A stretch of DNA of 64,000 nucleotides from a bacterium. GTDB lineage: Bacteria > Cyanobacteriota > Sericytochromatia > S15B-MN24 > UBA4093. This document shows positions 11,524 through 20,215 of the stretch, one piece after another. The notes under the pieces are model-generated. The model was not told the DNA's origin. It ran no database searches and was given only the letters and a program-made list of their open reading frames with translations. The stretch is from assembly GCA_017744355.1 (NCBI GenBank), contig JAGIBK010000002.1, positions 107,001-171,000 on the forward strand, given 5' to 3'. Position numbers and translations under genes: made by a program. Position 1 is the stretch's first letter. Every line of letters begins with the position of its first letter.

Positions 11524-12648
11524 CTAGCTTCCGACGGGCTGGGGTGCTTGCCGAGCAGCAGCCGTGCGCCGACGGGCGCGCCACTTCCCGAAAAACATCA
11601 GGGTGCCGGTCAGGCAGAGCACGGCGGGGAGCGGGCTGACGACCAGCGCCACCAGCCGGCCGATGGGGCCTGCGATCTCGCCGGTGTGGAGGGCGTAGTT
11701 GTAGGCGTAGAAGAGTTTCCAAGCAAGCGGCGCCTTGGCCGGATCGAGCACGCCCACGACTCGCGCGTCCTGCGCGTCCACGTAGACCCAGGTGTTGCCG
11801 TTCGGGTGAACGTCGCCCGGTTGCTTCATGATGACCCGGATGACCCCGCCCTTGCCTTTCGGGTAGCGGATCGAGGTAGGGCTGGCCCCGGGGAAGGTCG
11901 TCGCGGCGGCGTCGAGCACCGCCGCGACCGGTGCACCCGGGCCGAGTGCCTTAGCGGTGGCCTTGGGGGCTTCGGGCATGGGGCCCTGGTGGCCGGTCGC
12001 CCAGGCGTAGAAGGCCACGAAGCGGTCCTGATGGACGAAGGCGGCGCCGGTCCAGCTTGCGATCATCAGGAAGACGGCGGAGTAGAGGCCGAGCACCAGG
12101 TGCCACTCGCGGCTCACCCGCTGGTAAGGAGCCCCCGGCGGCAGCGCGACCTTGAATTTGGCCTGGGTGAGGCGCCGGGGCAGCCACAGGATCAGGCCGC
12201 TCGCGCTGAGGAAGAAGAGGGCGATCGAGGCCCACTCGACGATCTGGTTGCCCGTCTCACCGGCGAGCAGGTGCCGGTGCAGGTCGAGCACCCAGCCCAT
12301 CAGATGGCCGTTGGTCGTGCGCTCACCCAACACCGTCCCCGTACCGGGATCGATGAAGACCTGGCGATCGCCCTTGAACTGGACGACGAGCGGGTCCGCC
12401 GCCGTCTTGGGAAGGTTGATGCGGGTGAGGGGTAGCTCCGGGTGCCGGGCGGCCGCCGTGGCGACCAGGTCCGGGGTGGGCTTGGGGGCAACCTGCGCGC
12501 TGACCTGGTACAGCCCAGGGTTGAGGGCCCGGTCGAGCTCGGCCCGGTAGACCAGGGCCGTCCCCGTCAGGCTCAGGACGGTGATGAACAGGCCGCAGAC
12601 GAGGCCGAGCCAGAGGTGGAGGCGCAGAAGCCAGGGGCGCAGGGTCAT
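11524..12648 (-). CDS. PepSY-domain membrane protein (putative ferric-siderophore reductase)
   Basis: A 374-residue PepSY-associated TM protein. TM1 (LHLWLGLVCGLFITVLSLTG) is at residues 8-30 with the HxW pattern of the family, then a large extracytoplasmic PepSY-containing region, then further TM helices including one near the C-terminus. Members next to siderophore loci (FoxB/FsrB-type) act in ferric-siderophore reduction at the inner membrane; that role here is inference from context. The ATG at 12648 lies two bases after the stop of the preceding small gene. About 130 bases separate it from the NIS gene downstream. Confidence 0.85.
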   Translation of the reverse strand: MTLRPWLLRLHLWLGLVCGLFITVLSLTGTALVYRAELDRALNPGLYQVSAQVAPKPTPDLVATAAARHPELPLTRINLPKTAADPLVVQFKGDRQVFIDPGTGTVLGERTTNGHLMGWVLDLHRHLLAGETGNQIVEWASIALFFLSASGLILWLPRRLTQAKFKVALPPGAPYQRVSREWHLVLGLYSAVFLMIASWTGAAFVHQDRFVAFYAWATGHQGPMPEAPKATAKALGPGAPVAAVLDAAATTFPGASPTSIRYPKGKGGVIRVIMKQPGDVHPNGNTWVYVDAQDARVVGVLDPAKAPLAWKLFYAYNYALHTGEIAGPIGRLVALVVSPLPAVLCLTGTLMFFGKWRARRRTAAARQAPQPVGS

Positions 12649-12650
12649 TT

Positions 12651-12893
12651 TCAGCCCAACCCCACCTGTTGCTCGATCCCCTTGATCTGGGCGTTGAGGG
12701 CGAGCATCCGCGAGGCGGCGTCCTTGATGCGATCGCCGATCTCGAGCACCGCTTCCAGGTGGTGCGGCTCGTAGTGCCAGGCGTCGCATGCGAGCAGCCC
12801 GCGTCCGCAGGCGATGATGTTCAGCAGTTGGTACTCGTAGGCCTTGTTGAGGTCGACGAGGCGTGAAAGGCCGGGGGCGGTGGTCTCCTGCAT
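12651..12893 (-). CDS. 80-residue Cys/His-containing protein, first gene behind the Fur-box promoter
   Basis: A small soluble protein of unknown function with no signal peptide or TM helix. The start at 12893 has GGGAGG eight bases upstream; the longer open frame reads back through the promoter and Fur box and is not the gene. The centre holds Cys and His residues (IIACGRGLLACDAWHYEPHH) inside an otherwise helical protein. It is the leader gene of the iron-regulated unit and nearly abuts the PepSY gene. A role in iron handling or as an adaptor is possible but only inferred. Confidence 0.7.
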   Translation of the reverse strand: MQETTAPGLSRLVDLNKAYEYQLLNIIACGRGLLACDAWHYEPHHLEAVLEIGDRIKDAASRMLALNAQIKGIEQQVGLG

Positions 12894-12933
12894 GGCGGCA
12901 TCCTCCCAGGGAAAGGGCAAGCGGTTCAATTTG

Positions 12934-12962
12934 ATGATATTGCTAATCATTCTCAATTGCAA
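12934..12962 (-). promoter_or_regulatory. iron-regulated promoter of the siderophore unit
   Basis: Minus-strand TTGCAA (12962-12957), a 17-base spacer, then TATCAT (12939-12934). The Fur box fills most of the spacer and reaches into the -10 element, a layout expected to block RNA polymerase when Fur-Fe(II) is bound. Confidence 0.7.
12936..12954. promoter_or_regulatory. fur box: Fur box
   Basis: The 19-mer GATATTGCTAATCATTCTC matches the E. coli Fur consensus GATAATGATAATCATTATC at 16 of 19 positions. It overlaps the promoter of the 80-residue protein, PepSY and NIS genes, so the locus should be induced by iron starvation. Confidence 0.8.
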
Positions 12963-13001
12963 GTTCTGCGTTTAGCGAACCCTTGCCATGGTGCTTGCGC
13001 C

Positions 13002-14099
13002 TCAGGCGGTGGCGGGTTGGACCCGGCGCGTGCCCCACCACCACAGCCCCAGGGCCGCGATCGCAGGCAGCAGGGGCGCGAGCAGGAAGGGCGAGAGGCC
13101 CAGGGCCGCCGCGCGCGAGAGGGCGAAGGGGCCGGCGACGCTGCCCAGCGAGAAGACCGCGTAGAAGACCCCGAAGGCGCTGCCCCGCTTGCCATCGGGG
13201 GTTGCGGCCACCAGGGCCGCGAGCGAGGCCGGGAAGACCAGCCCGAAGCCCATTCCGTACACGGCCATGGCCGCGATCATCAGGGGGAGGCGGTCGAAGA
13301 CGGACAGCAGCCCGCAGCCGACCCCCAGCAGGATCGCGCCGAGGGCCATGGTCCGGGGGGCGCCGAGCCGGCGCGAGAGGGTGCCCAGGGGCGAGACGAA
13401 GACGGCGATCGCCATGACGGCGAAGGTGCTGAACAGGGCCCCGGTCATGGCCCCTTTGAGGCCCAGCGCTTTGACGTGGGGCGGAAGGGCGAAGACGAGC
13501 CCCCCGTTCATGTACATGAGGAGGAAGGCGCCCAGATAGGCGATGAAGAGGCGGCGATCGCCAAGCAGCGCGACCAGGTCCTTGAGGCCCACGTCGTCCT
13601 CTGCCTCGGCCGTGCCTGCCTTGCGCAGGCCGACGGCGAGCACCAAGCCCAAGAGGGCGAGGAAGCCGCCGATGGCGCCGTAGGCCCCCGCGTGCCCCAG
13701 GACATCCGCGAGCCCTCCTGCCACGGGCGGCCCGATCATGGCCGAGAGGCCGATGGTGACCCCGGACTGGGCCATGCCCTTGCCGCGCTGCTCATCCGAG
13801 AGGTGCAGGCTCAAGAGGGCGTAGGCGGCGGGGGTGACCACCGAGAAGGCCAGGCCGTTGAGCATCAAGAGGGCGACGAGCGGGCCGATGCCGGTGACGG
13901 TGCTGCACAGGCCGATGGCCAGGGCGCCGACGAGGATGCCCGCGACCAGGACTTTCACCTTGTTGAAGCGATCCACCACCAGGCCGGAGAAGAGGTTGCC
14001 CCCCAGGTTGGCGATCGAGTAGGCGGAGACGGCGAGGGCCACCAAGCCGAGCGAGGGGCTGAGGCTCCGGGCGAAGACCGGGGTCAGGGCGACCTGCAA
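13002..14099 (-). CDS. MFS transporter (start codon unclear)
   Basis: An MFS_1-type multi-pass transporter, at least 365 residues. Helices follow at regular spacing, with the A-loop VVDRFNKVKV after TM2. The only conventional start is a TTG at 14099 with no ribosome site, and it would cut TM1 in half. In-frame hydrophobic sequence (SPLPFIYLAIVASFLNLFL) continues upstream to about 14159. There an ATC codon has GCGAGG five bases before it. So either a non-standard start, or a base error, is likely. The gene precedes the Fur-box promoter. Siderophore export or uptake is plausible by context. Confidence 0.8.
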   Translation of the reverse strand: MQVALTPVFARSLSPSLGLVALAVSAYSIANLGGNLFSGLVVDRFNKVKVLVAGILVGALAIGLCSTVTGIGPLVALLMLNGLAFSVVTPAAYALLSLHLSDEQRGKGMAQSGVTIGLSAMIGPPVAGGLADVLGHAGAYGAIGGFLALLGLVLAVGLRKAGTAEAEDDVGLKDLVALLGDRRLFIAYLGAFLLMYMNGGLVFALPPHVKALGLKGAMTGALFSTFAVMAIAVFVSPLGTLSRRLGAPRTMALGAILLGVGCGLLSVFDRLPLMIAAMAVYGMGFGLVFPASLAALVAATPDGKRGSAFGVFYAVFSLGSVAGPFALSRAAALGLSPFLLAPLLPAIAALGLWWWGTRRVQPATA

Positions 14100-14187
14100 G
14101 AAGAGGTTGAGGAAGCTCGCGACGATGGCCAGGTAGATGAAGGGCAGGGGGGATCGGATAAGCGCCTCGCTTTCTCGCGGATGGATC

Positions 14188-14207
14188 GTTATCAGTATAC
14201 CGCTAAC
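14188..14207. promoter_or_regulatory. 20-bp imperfect palindrome upstream of the second MFS gene
   Basis: GTTATCAGTATACCGCTAAC is symmetric at 16 of 20 positions and contains a minus-strand TATACT that could be the -10 element (14199-14194). It resembles TetR/MarR-type operators in size and layout; no matching -35 is clear. Confidence 0.4.
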
Positions 14208-14231
14208 CTGCCCCTGGAGCGGGTATCCCCC

Positions 14232-16091
14232 TTACACATCGCTTTCGAGCAAGGTGCGCGTGCGATCGACCGCCTCGCGCAGGCCGATGAGCGTCACCAC
14301 GTCCCCGCATTCGAGCACGGTCTTGCCGCGCGGCACGCTGACGGCCCCCGCCCGACGGACCAGCGCCACCAGGCAATCCTTGGGCAGCTCCAGCTCGCGC
14401 AGCGAGAGGCCCGCGATCCGGGGATTGCCCACGGCGATTTCGACGACGCGATCCGCCTGGTCCGAGCCGCGCAGCAAGGGCAGCAGGCTCGGGCGCAGCA
14501 GCAGGCCGGTCATGGCATCCACCGTGGCCTCCTCGATCGAGAGGGGGCTGATGCCGCTCTCCTGGAACGCAGGCAGGTGCCGGGCCTCGTTGACCAGGGC
14601 GAGCAGGGAGACGGCAGGGGCCCGGGCCTTGAGGCCCTGAGCGACGAGCAGGTTCCGCGCGTCGCTCTCAGTCGCCACCACGACGGCCTTGCAGTTGGCA
14701 AGCTCGGTGGCGAGGGCCTCGTGCTTTTCAGGATCGCCATGGCTTGCGCTCAGGCCCGCCTCGCGGGCGTCCTGCGCCTCCTGGCGCTCGGATGCGATCA
14801 GGTGGACGGCCTCGCCCTCCTTCTGGAGCCTGAGGGCGAGCTTTCGGGCGACGGAGCTGCCGCCCACGATGAGGAGCTTCTTGGGCATGACGTTCAGGCG
14901 GGCGGCGATCCAGCCCGCGCATCCTCCTTCGATCAGCACGGTCAACAAGACGGTCAAGAAGACCAGGGCCCCCAGGGGCTCGGCACCGGCCATGCCCCAC
15001 GCCTTCAGCTCGAGGGCCATCAGTGAGGCCATCGATGCGGCGACGATTCCGCGCGGCCCCAGCCATGCGATGAAGGCCCGCTCGCGCCAGCTCAGGGCGC
15101 TGGGCCAGGTCGCGAGCATCACCGCCACGGGCCGGACCACGAACATGAGGGCGAAGACGGTGGCCAGTCCGCCCCAGCCGAGGGCGACCAGGTTGGAGAT
15201 GGGCATCCCCGCGGCCAGCAGGATGAAGACGAGGTTGAGCGCGACCAGCGTCAGGTCCCCCTTGAAGCGCCGGACGCTCTCTTCGCTGGGCAGGCCCATG
15301 CTGCCCACCATCAGCCCCGCGACGGCCACGGCTGCGATCCCCGACTCGTGAGCGAGGGCCTCGGCCACCGAGAAGGCGAGCAGCACCGCCGCGAGCACGC
15401 TGAGCCGGACGAGCTCCGCCGAGAGGTCGCCGCGACCGAGCCCACGCTTGAGGAGCCAGGCCGTGAGAGCGCCGACCGTGCCGCCGCAGGCCAGGTTGAG
15501 ACCGAGCTGCATGAGCCCCTCGGCCACCCCGCCGGCAGAGCCCGTCAGAAAGCTGAAGACCGATGCCGTCAGCAGGACCCCGACTGCGTCCACCAGCACG
15601 CTCTCGGCCTCGAGGATGGTCTTGAGGCGCGGCAGGATCGCAAGCCGCTTGATGATCGGCGAGATGACCGTCGGGCCGGTCACGCTCACGATCGCCCCGA
15701 ACAGGAAGGCGATCTTCCAGGGCAGGCCCGCCAGGAAGTGCGCAGCCGTCGCCGCAAGCCCCATGGTCACGACCGGTCCGATGGTGATGAGGCCGAGCAC
15801 GGCCCGCGAGCTGTGCCGTAGCTGGCGCAGGTCGATGTGCAGGGCCCCTTCGAAGACGATGATGGCGACCGCGCAGGAGACCAAGAGACGCAACCCCTTG
15901 CCGTAGACCGTAGGGTCCACGAGCCCCAGCCCCGAGGTCCCGAGCCCCATGCCTGCGGCCAAGAGCAAGATGAGGGCGGGGATTCGCAGCCGCTGGGCGA
16001 CGATCTGGGCCACGGCCCCGGTCGTTAGCACGATGGCGACGCTCAAGAGGGGGACCAGCGCGGGGAAGTGGGAAAGCCATGGCGTCAGCAT
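14232..16091 (-). CDS. CPA-family Na+(K+)/H+ antiporter with TrkA regulatory domains
   Basis: A monovalent cation:proton antiporter of 619 residues. About 12 TM helices occupy residues 1-395, with family blocks such as ALILLLAAGMGLG and FGAIVSVTGPTVISPII. A TrkA-N/RCK nucleotide-binding domain starts near residue 400 (LLIVGGSSVARKLALRL), and a TrkA-C domain covers about 545-619. The start at 16091 overlaps the stop of the LysR gene (ATGCTGA), so the regulator and antiporter are coupled. The open frame continues upstream but inside lysR in another frame. The physiological ion is not decidable from sequence. Confidence 0.9.
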   Translation of the reverse strand: MLTPWLSHFPALVPLLSVAIVLTTGAVAQIVAQRLRIPALILLLAAGMGLGTSGLGLVDPTVYGKGLRLLVSCAVAIIVFEGALHIDLRQLRHSSRAVLGLITIGPVVTMGLAATAAHFLAGLPWKIAFLFGAIVSVTGPTVISPIIKRLAILPRLKTILEAESVLVDAVGVLLTASVFSFLTGSAGGVAEGLMQLGLNLACGGTVGALTAWLLKRGLGRGDLSAELVRLSVLAAVLLAFSVAEALAHESGIAAVAVAGLMVGSMGLPSEESVRRFKGDLTLVALNLVFILLAAGMPISNLVALGWGGLATVFALMFVVRPVAVMLATWPSALSWRERAFIAWLGPRGIVAASMASLMALELKAWGMAGAEPLGALVFLTVLLTVLIEGGCAGWIAARLNVMPKKLLIVGGSSVARKLALRLQKEGEAVHLIASERQEAQDAREAGLSASHGDPEKHEALATELANCKAVVVATESDARNLLVAQGLKARAPAVSLLALVNEARHLPAFQESGISPLSIEEATVDAMTGLLLRPSLLPLLRGSDQADRVVEIAVGNPRIAGLSLRELELPKDCLVALVRRAGAVSVPRGKTVLECGDVVTLIGLREAVDRTRTLLESDV

Positions 16092-17041
16092 GCGGGCCCC
16101 TCCGGCGAAGAGAGCAGCCGATCGACCAGCATCTGCTGGAAGACGTTGAGGGGGCGCTTCTCTGGCCGCAACAGGTAGTAGGGGAGGCTCAGCTTGAGCC
16201 CATCGAGCCGCACGACCTTGAGGCGCCCGGCTTCGAGCTCCACTTCGAGGCTGAGCAAGGGCACGATCCCCGCCCCGAGCCCCGCCATGACCGCGTGCTT
16301 GATCCCTTCGCTGCTGCTCAGCTCGAAGCGTGCGGAAAGGCGATCGGGTGCGAAGCCGGCTGCGGCGAGTTGCTGAGCGTAGCCCCGGCGCAGGGCGGCG
16401 TCGGGTTGCCGCAAGATGAGCGCCTCGCCGGCGAGCTCGTCCGGGTGGATGGTGCCGCGCTCGGCCCACGGGTGAGAGGGCGGAGCGATCACCACCAGCT
16501 CGTCCTCGAAGCAGCGCTCGGCGTGCCAGCCGCTTAGCTGCCCAGGTGCGGGCGGCGTCTCGACCACGGCCAGATCCAGCGCGCCCGTGCGCAGCCGGGG
16601 CCAGAGGCTCTCCCCTTCCATGACGTGAAGGCTGCTCTTGAGGGCCGGGTGGCGCTGGGTGAGTTCGCCCAGGATGCGCGGCAGGAGGTAAACCCCGGGA
16701 GTGGGCTCGGCGCCGAGCAACATCGAGCCCTGGGGGACGCCACGAAAGGCGTCGAGGGCATCGCTGACCCGGCGCGCCTCGCCGAGCAGGTGCTGGGCGT
16801 GGGGCACGAGGGCCTCGCCTGCTGGAGTGAGCGCGAGCCCGCGCCCGCGCCGTGCGAAGAGCGCAAGCCCCAGGTCCTCTTCCAGCTCGTGGATCTGCTG
16901 GCTGATCGCCGGTTGGGAGAGGCGCAGGCGCCGCGCGGCCTGGGTGTAGTTGAGGGTTTCGGCGGCGACGACGAAGGTGCGAAGCCGCTCCAGATCCAGC
17001 GGGGTGGCGAGTGGGTCATTGTAATTGCTTATTGAATTCAT
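16085..17041 (-). CDS. LysR-family transcriptional regulator
   Basis: A 318-residue LTTR. The winged HTH lies at residues 17-75 (LNYTQAARRLRLSQPAISQQ), followed by the LysR substrate-binding domain (MEGESLWPRLRTGALDLAVV, GLGAGIVPLLSLE). It is read divergently from the dienelactone hydrolase gene across a 137-base region and is coupled to the antiporter gene downstream. Either side could be its target. No good ribosome site is visible before the ATG at 17041. The C-terminus (RPLNVFQQMLVDRL) is complete. Confidence 0.92.
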   Translation of the reverse strand: MNSISNYNDPLATPLDLERLRTFVVAAETLNYTQAARRLRLSQPAISQQIHELEEDLGLALFARRGRGLALTPAGEALVPHAQHLLGEARRVSDALDAFRGVPQGSMLLGAEPTPGVYLLPRILGELTQRHPALKSSLHVMEGESLWPRLRTGALDLAVVETPPAPGQLSGWHAERCFEDELVVIAPPSHPWAERGTIHPDELAGEALILRQPDAALRRGYAQQLAAAGFAPDRLSARFELSSSEGIKHAVMAGLGAGIVPLLSLEVELEAGRLKVVRLDGLKLSLPYYLLRPEKRPLNVFQQMLVDRLLSSPEGPAC

Positions 17042-17117
17042 GAGATACCATCACTTTTTCTTATTTATACCCAAATCCCAGGCAGCTCGCCAGCTAGCCA
17101 GGGCCTCAGGCAACCGA

Positions 17118-17146
17118 TTGACGATGGGGTGAGTGATTCGTAAAAT
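17118..17146 (+). promoter_or_regulatory. promoter of the dienelactone hydrolase gene
   Basis: TTGACG (17118-17123), a 17-base spacer and TAAAAT (17141-17146) lie about 30 bases before the ATG, in the lysR divergent region. Confidence 0.6.
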
Positions 17147-17178
17147 TTCGTAATATTCGTTTGAAAGAAGGAGTCGCC

Positions 17179-17895
17179 ATGTCGTCGCAGTTGGAAACCA
17201 AGCAAGGGGTCGAAGCCGGGTTCGTGACCTATCCCGGTACCAAGGGCCAGCTCCAGGGCTATCTGGCGCGCCCGAGCGGCAGCAAGTCTTATCCCGGCGT
17301 GATTTTGGTGCAGGAGTGGTGGGGGATCGAGCCCCACATTAAGCAATTGACCGAGCGCCTCGCCCGCGAGGGCTTCGTGGTGCTCGCGCCGGACCTGTAT
17401 CACGGCCGGGTGGCTAAGGAGCCGAGCGATGCCGAGAAGGAAATGATGGCGCTCAACAAGCAGGCGGCCGTCCAGGAGATCACCCGCGCGATCGCCTATC
17501 TCCAGGGGCGCGACGACGTGAGTCCCAAGAAGCTCGGCATGACCGGCTTCTGCATGGGGGGCTTCCTCACCTGGCTCACGGCCGAGGCGACCAACGGTCA
17601 GCTGGCGGCGATCGCGCCCTTCTACGCGGGCTTCTACGAGCCGACCGTCGAGGACATCCGGCGGGTCTCGGCGCCGGTGCTCGCAGTCTGGGGCTCCGAG
17701 GACGCCTCGATCCCCGCCGAGGCGCGGGACCACATCGTGAACCTGCTCGAGCAAGAGGGCAAGACCTTCAAGGCCTTGGTGCTCGATGCGCCGCACGCCT
17801 TCATGAACGACACGCGGCCCCGCTACCGCAAGCAAGCCGCCGACGAGGCCTGGAAGGAGCTCCTCGCCTGGTTTGGTCACTACCTGCGCGCCTAG
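17179..17895 (+). CDS. dienelactone hydrolase family protein
   Basis: A 238-residue alpha/beta hydrolase with the Cys-nucleophile elbow GFCMGGF, characteristic of dienelactone hydrolases (carboxymethylenebutenolidase type). The Asp (WGSEDASIP) and His (DAPHAFMND) complete the triad. An oxyanion/substrate segment, VQEWWGIEPHIK, is also seen. The ATG at 17179 has GAAGGAG five bases upstream. It is divergent from a LysR regulator, a classic arrangement for aromatic-ring catabolism, but no other catabolic gene is nearby. The substrate may be an unrelated lactone or ester. Confidence 0.9.
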   Translation: MSSQLETKQGVEAGFVTYPGTKGQLQGYLARPSGSKSYPGVILVQEWWGIEPHIKQLTERLAREGFVVLAPDLYHGRVAKEPSDAEKEMMALNKQAAVQEITRAIAYLQGRDDVSPKKLGMTGFCMGGFLTWLTAEATNGQLAAIAPFYAGFYEPTVEDIRRVSAPVLAVWGSEDASIPAEARDHIVNLLEQEGKTFKALVLDAPHAFMNDTRPRYRKQAADEAWKELLAWFGHYLRA

Positions 17896-17915
17896 CGTTG
17901 CTCGCCATTTACCCT

Positions 17916-17944
17916 CGCCCGCTTCATTTTCGAGGCGGGCGTTT
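17916..17944 (+). terminator. terminator after the dienelactone hydrolase gene
   Basis: A 10-bp stem with one G-T pair (17916-17925 with 17932-17941), six-base loop and TTT tail, 20 bases after the stop. Confidence 0.65.
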
Positions 17945-18037
17945 GAGGGTAGAAGCAGGCTAGCGGGATAATTTGGACGACGTAGCCATCAACGCAGCCC
18001 TTCGAGGAGGTGTCCCGCCGCTTCGAAAGGACCCTGC

Positions 18038-20164
18038 ATGCTCCGAAAGATCCAGTCGAGCCTCGCGCTGAAGGTCACCTTCGCGCTGATCTCGGCCCTC
18101 GTCGTTCTGCTGGGTGGCTTCGCCGCCGTGATCATCCACCACACGGCGAGCACCATCCAGGCCAACCTCATCAACAAGGGCCGGGGCCTCGCGCGCGAGG
18201 GCGCCACCGTCACCGCCCAGCTCCTCGACGACGGAATCCGCGCCAAGGCCCTGACCATGGACGACGCCTTCGACGAGCACTACGTCGCGATCCCGGGCGT
18301 CGAGCCCAAGAAGTACCGCACGCGCTTCGACGCGTTCACCGACAAGGCCTTCCTGGCCTTCGAGGACACCTTCGTCAAGGACGAGGACATCCTCTTTGCT
18401 GCCGCAGCCGACCGCAACGGCTACATCCCCACCCACAACTCCAAGTTCGCCAAGCCCCTGACCGGAGATCCCGAGCAGGACAAAGTGGGCAACCGCACCA
18501 AGCGCCTCTTCAACGATCCGGTGGGCCTCAAGGCGGCCCAAAATACCCGCGAGGAGGTCCTCGTCCAGCTCTACCGGCGCGACACCGGCGAACTCATGTG
18601 GGACGTCTCCTCGCCCATCACGGTGCAAGGCCGCCACTGGGGCGCCTTCCGGGTGGGCTTCTCCAAGGCGCGGGTCGATGCCCTCATCAACGCCTTCATC
18701 TGGCAGATGGTGCTCGCTTCGGGCGTCATCCTGGTGGTGCTGAGCCTCTTGGTCTACTTCCTGCTGAGGCGATCGCTCGCGCCCCTCGGCGACATGGCCC
18801 GGGCCCTCGAAGGCATCGCCGTCGGCGAGCTGGATCAGCGCGTCGTGGTCGCGCGGCAGGACGAGATCGGCCGCATGGCCCAGGATTTCACCCGGATGGT
18901 CGCCTACCTCAACGAGGTCGCGGGCGTCGCTCAGGCGCTGAGCCGGGGCGACCTGAGCCGTAGCGTCGTGCCCAAGAGCGAGCGCGACCAGTTCGGCATG
19001 GCCATCTCCGCGATGGTCTCCGAGCTGCGAACCATCATCTTTCAGGTGCGCCACGCCGCTCACACCGTGGCTCAGGGGGCCGACGTGGCCAAGGGAGCGC
19101 TCTCCGAGGCTTCTGGTGCCATGGGCGAGATGTCGGGCAGCATCCGCCACGTCTCGGGCAACGCGCACGAGCTCGTGGCCTTCGTGGGCGAGGCGTCGTC
19201 CTCCATCGAGGAGATGATGGCCTCGATCCGCACGGTCGCAGGTAATACCGACAACCTGGAGGCCGCCGTCAACCAGACCTCGGCGAGCATCGAGCAGATG
19301 GCCTCCTCGATCCAGCAGGTCGCCCTCAACGTCAAGCAGGCCAATCAGGTCGCCGAGCAATCCGCCGAGGCCGCCGAGGGTGGCCGCCGGGCGGTGGGGC
19401 GCACCATCGACGGCATGAGCCGCGTCAACCAGGTCATGCACGAGGTGATCGTCTCGATCGAGAAGCTCGGCAAGAGCTCGACCGAGATCGGGGCCATCAT
19501 CGCGGTGATCGATGACATCGCCGAGCAGACGAATCTACTGGCGCTCAACGCCGCCATCGAGGCAGCCCGCGCAGGCGAGCACGGCCGCGGCTTCGCGGTG
19601 GTCGCCGACGAGGTCCGCAAACTTGCCGAGCGCTCGGCCAAGGCCACCGGCGAGATCGCAGGCCTCATCAAGGGCATCCAGCGCGAGACCGACGATGCCG
19701 TCCGTTCGGCTCAGCACGGCGACGAGGCCTTGCAGGAGGGGACCCGGCTTGCGCAGGTGGCGGGCGAGACCCTGGAGGGGATGGTCGCCTCGGTCCGGGA
19801 GGTGTCCGAGCTCATGGCCCAGATCGCCCAGGCGACCGACGAGCAGAACCATGCAGCCGAGCAGATCACCGTGGCCGTCTCCAGCATGAACGCCCTGACC
19901 GCCGAGGTCACGGCCGCTACTCGCGAGCAGGCGATCGGCTCCGAGCAGATCGTCAAGGTGGTGGACGGCATGCACCGCCAGACCCAGGAGGTCTCCCAGG
20001 CGACCGCCGAGCAGATGAAGGCCGGCGACCAGGTCTTGCGCTCGGTCGAGCACATCCACCAGCTCTCGACCGGTCTGCACGGGGAGGCGCAAGCCTTGAT
20101 CGAAGCGGTGGCCTTCTTCCAAGAGGGCGAGCCGGAGATCAGGCAACTGGTGGCCAAGGCGTAG
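18038..20164 (+). CDS. methyl-accepting chemotaxis protein (Cache-like sensor)
   Basis: A 708-residue chemoreceptor with TM1 about 9-33 and an extracytoplasmic domain of about 190 residues. That domain carries the Cache-like signature [11 protein letters not shown], then [12 protein letters not shown] and [13 protein letters not shown]2 is about 223-244, HAMP about 245-297, and the signalling tip about 500-530. A 28-residue coiled-coil unit recurs before the tip, as in the first receptor. AAAGGACC upstream of the ATG supports the start. No cheA, cheW or methylase gene is nearby. The ligand is not identifiable. Confidence 0.93.
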   Translation: MLRKIQSSLALKVTFALISALVVLLGGFAAVIIHHTASTIQANLINKGRGLAREGATVTAQLLDDGIRAKALTMDDAFDEHYVAIPGVEPKKYRTRFDAFTDKAFLAFEDTFVKDEDILFAAAADRNGYIPTHNSKFAKPLTGDPEQDKVGNRTKRLFNDPVGLKAAQNTREEVLVQLYRRDTGELMWDVSSPITVQGRHWGAFRVGFSKARVDALINAFIWQMVLASGVILVVLSLLVYFLLRRSLAPLGDMARALEGIAVGELDQRVVVARQDEIGRMAQDFTRMVAYLNEVAGVAQALSRGDLSRSVVPKSERDQFGMAISAMVSELRTIIFQVRHAAHTVAQGADVAKGALSEASGAMGEMSGSIRHVSGNAHELVAFVGEASSSIEEMMASIRTVAGNTDNLEAAVNQTSASIEQMASSIQQVALNVKQANQVAEQSAEAAEGGRRAVGRTIDGMSRVNQVMHEVIVSIEKLGKSSTEIGAIIAVIDDIAEQTNLLALNAAIEAARAGEHGRGFAVVADEVRKLAERSAKATGEIAGLIKGIQRETDDAVRSAQHGDEALQEGTRLAQVAGETLEGMVASVREVSELMAQIAQATDEQNHAAEQITVAVSSMNALTAEVTAATREQAIGSEQIVKVVDGMHRQTQEVSQATAEQMKAGDQVLRSVEHIHQLSTGLHGEAQALIEAVAFFQEGEPEIRQLVAKA

Positions 20165-20166
20165 CA

Positions 20167-20201
20167 AAAGGGGGCCGGGCGAATCTCGCCCGGCCCCCTT
20201 T
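20167..20201. terminator. bidirectional terminator between chemoreceptor and lpdA
   Basis: A perfect 16-bp stem (20167-20182 with 20186-20201) with loop ATC, flanked by A and T runs, lies between convergent genes and can serve both. Confidence 0.85.
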
Positions 20202-20215
20202 CTTGAATGGATGCG

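Noticed and set aside
12957..15026. 689-codon plus-strand frame opposite the second MFS and antiporter genes
   Set aside because: Low-complexity Gln/Gly/Glu/Arg product, typical of antisense reading of hydrophobic genes.
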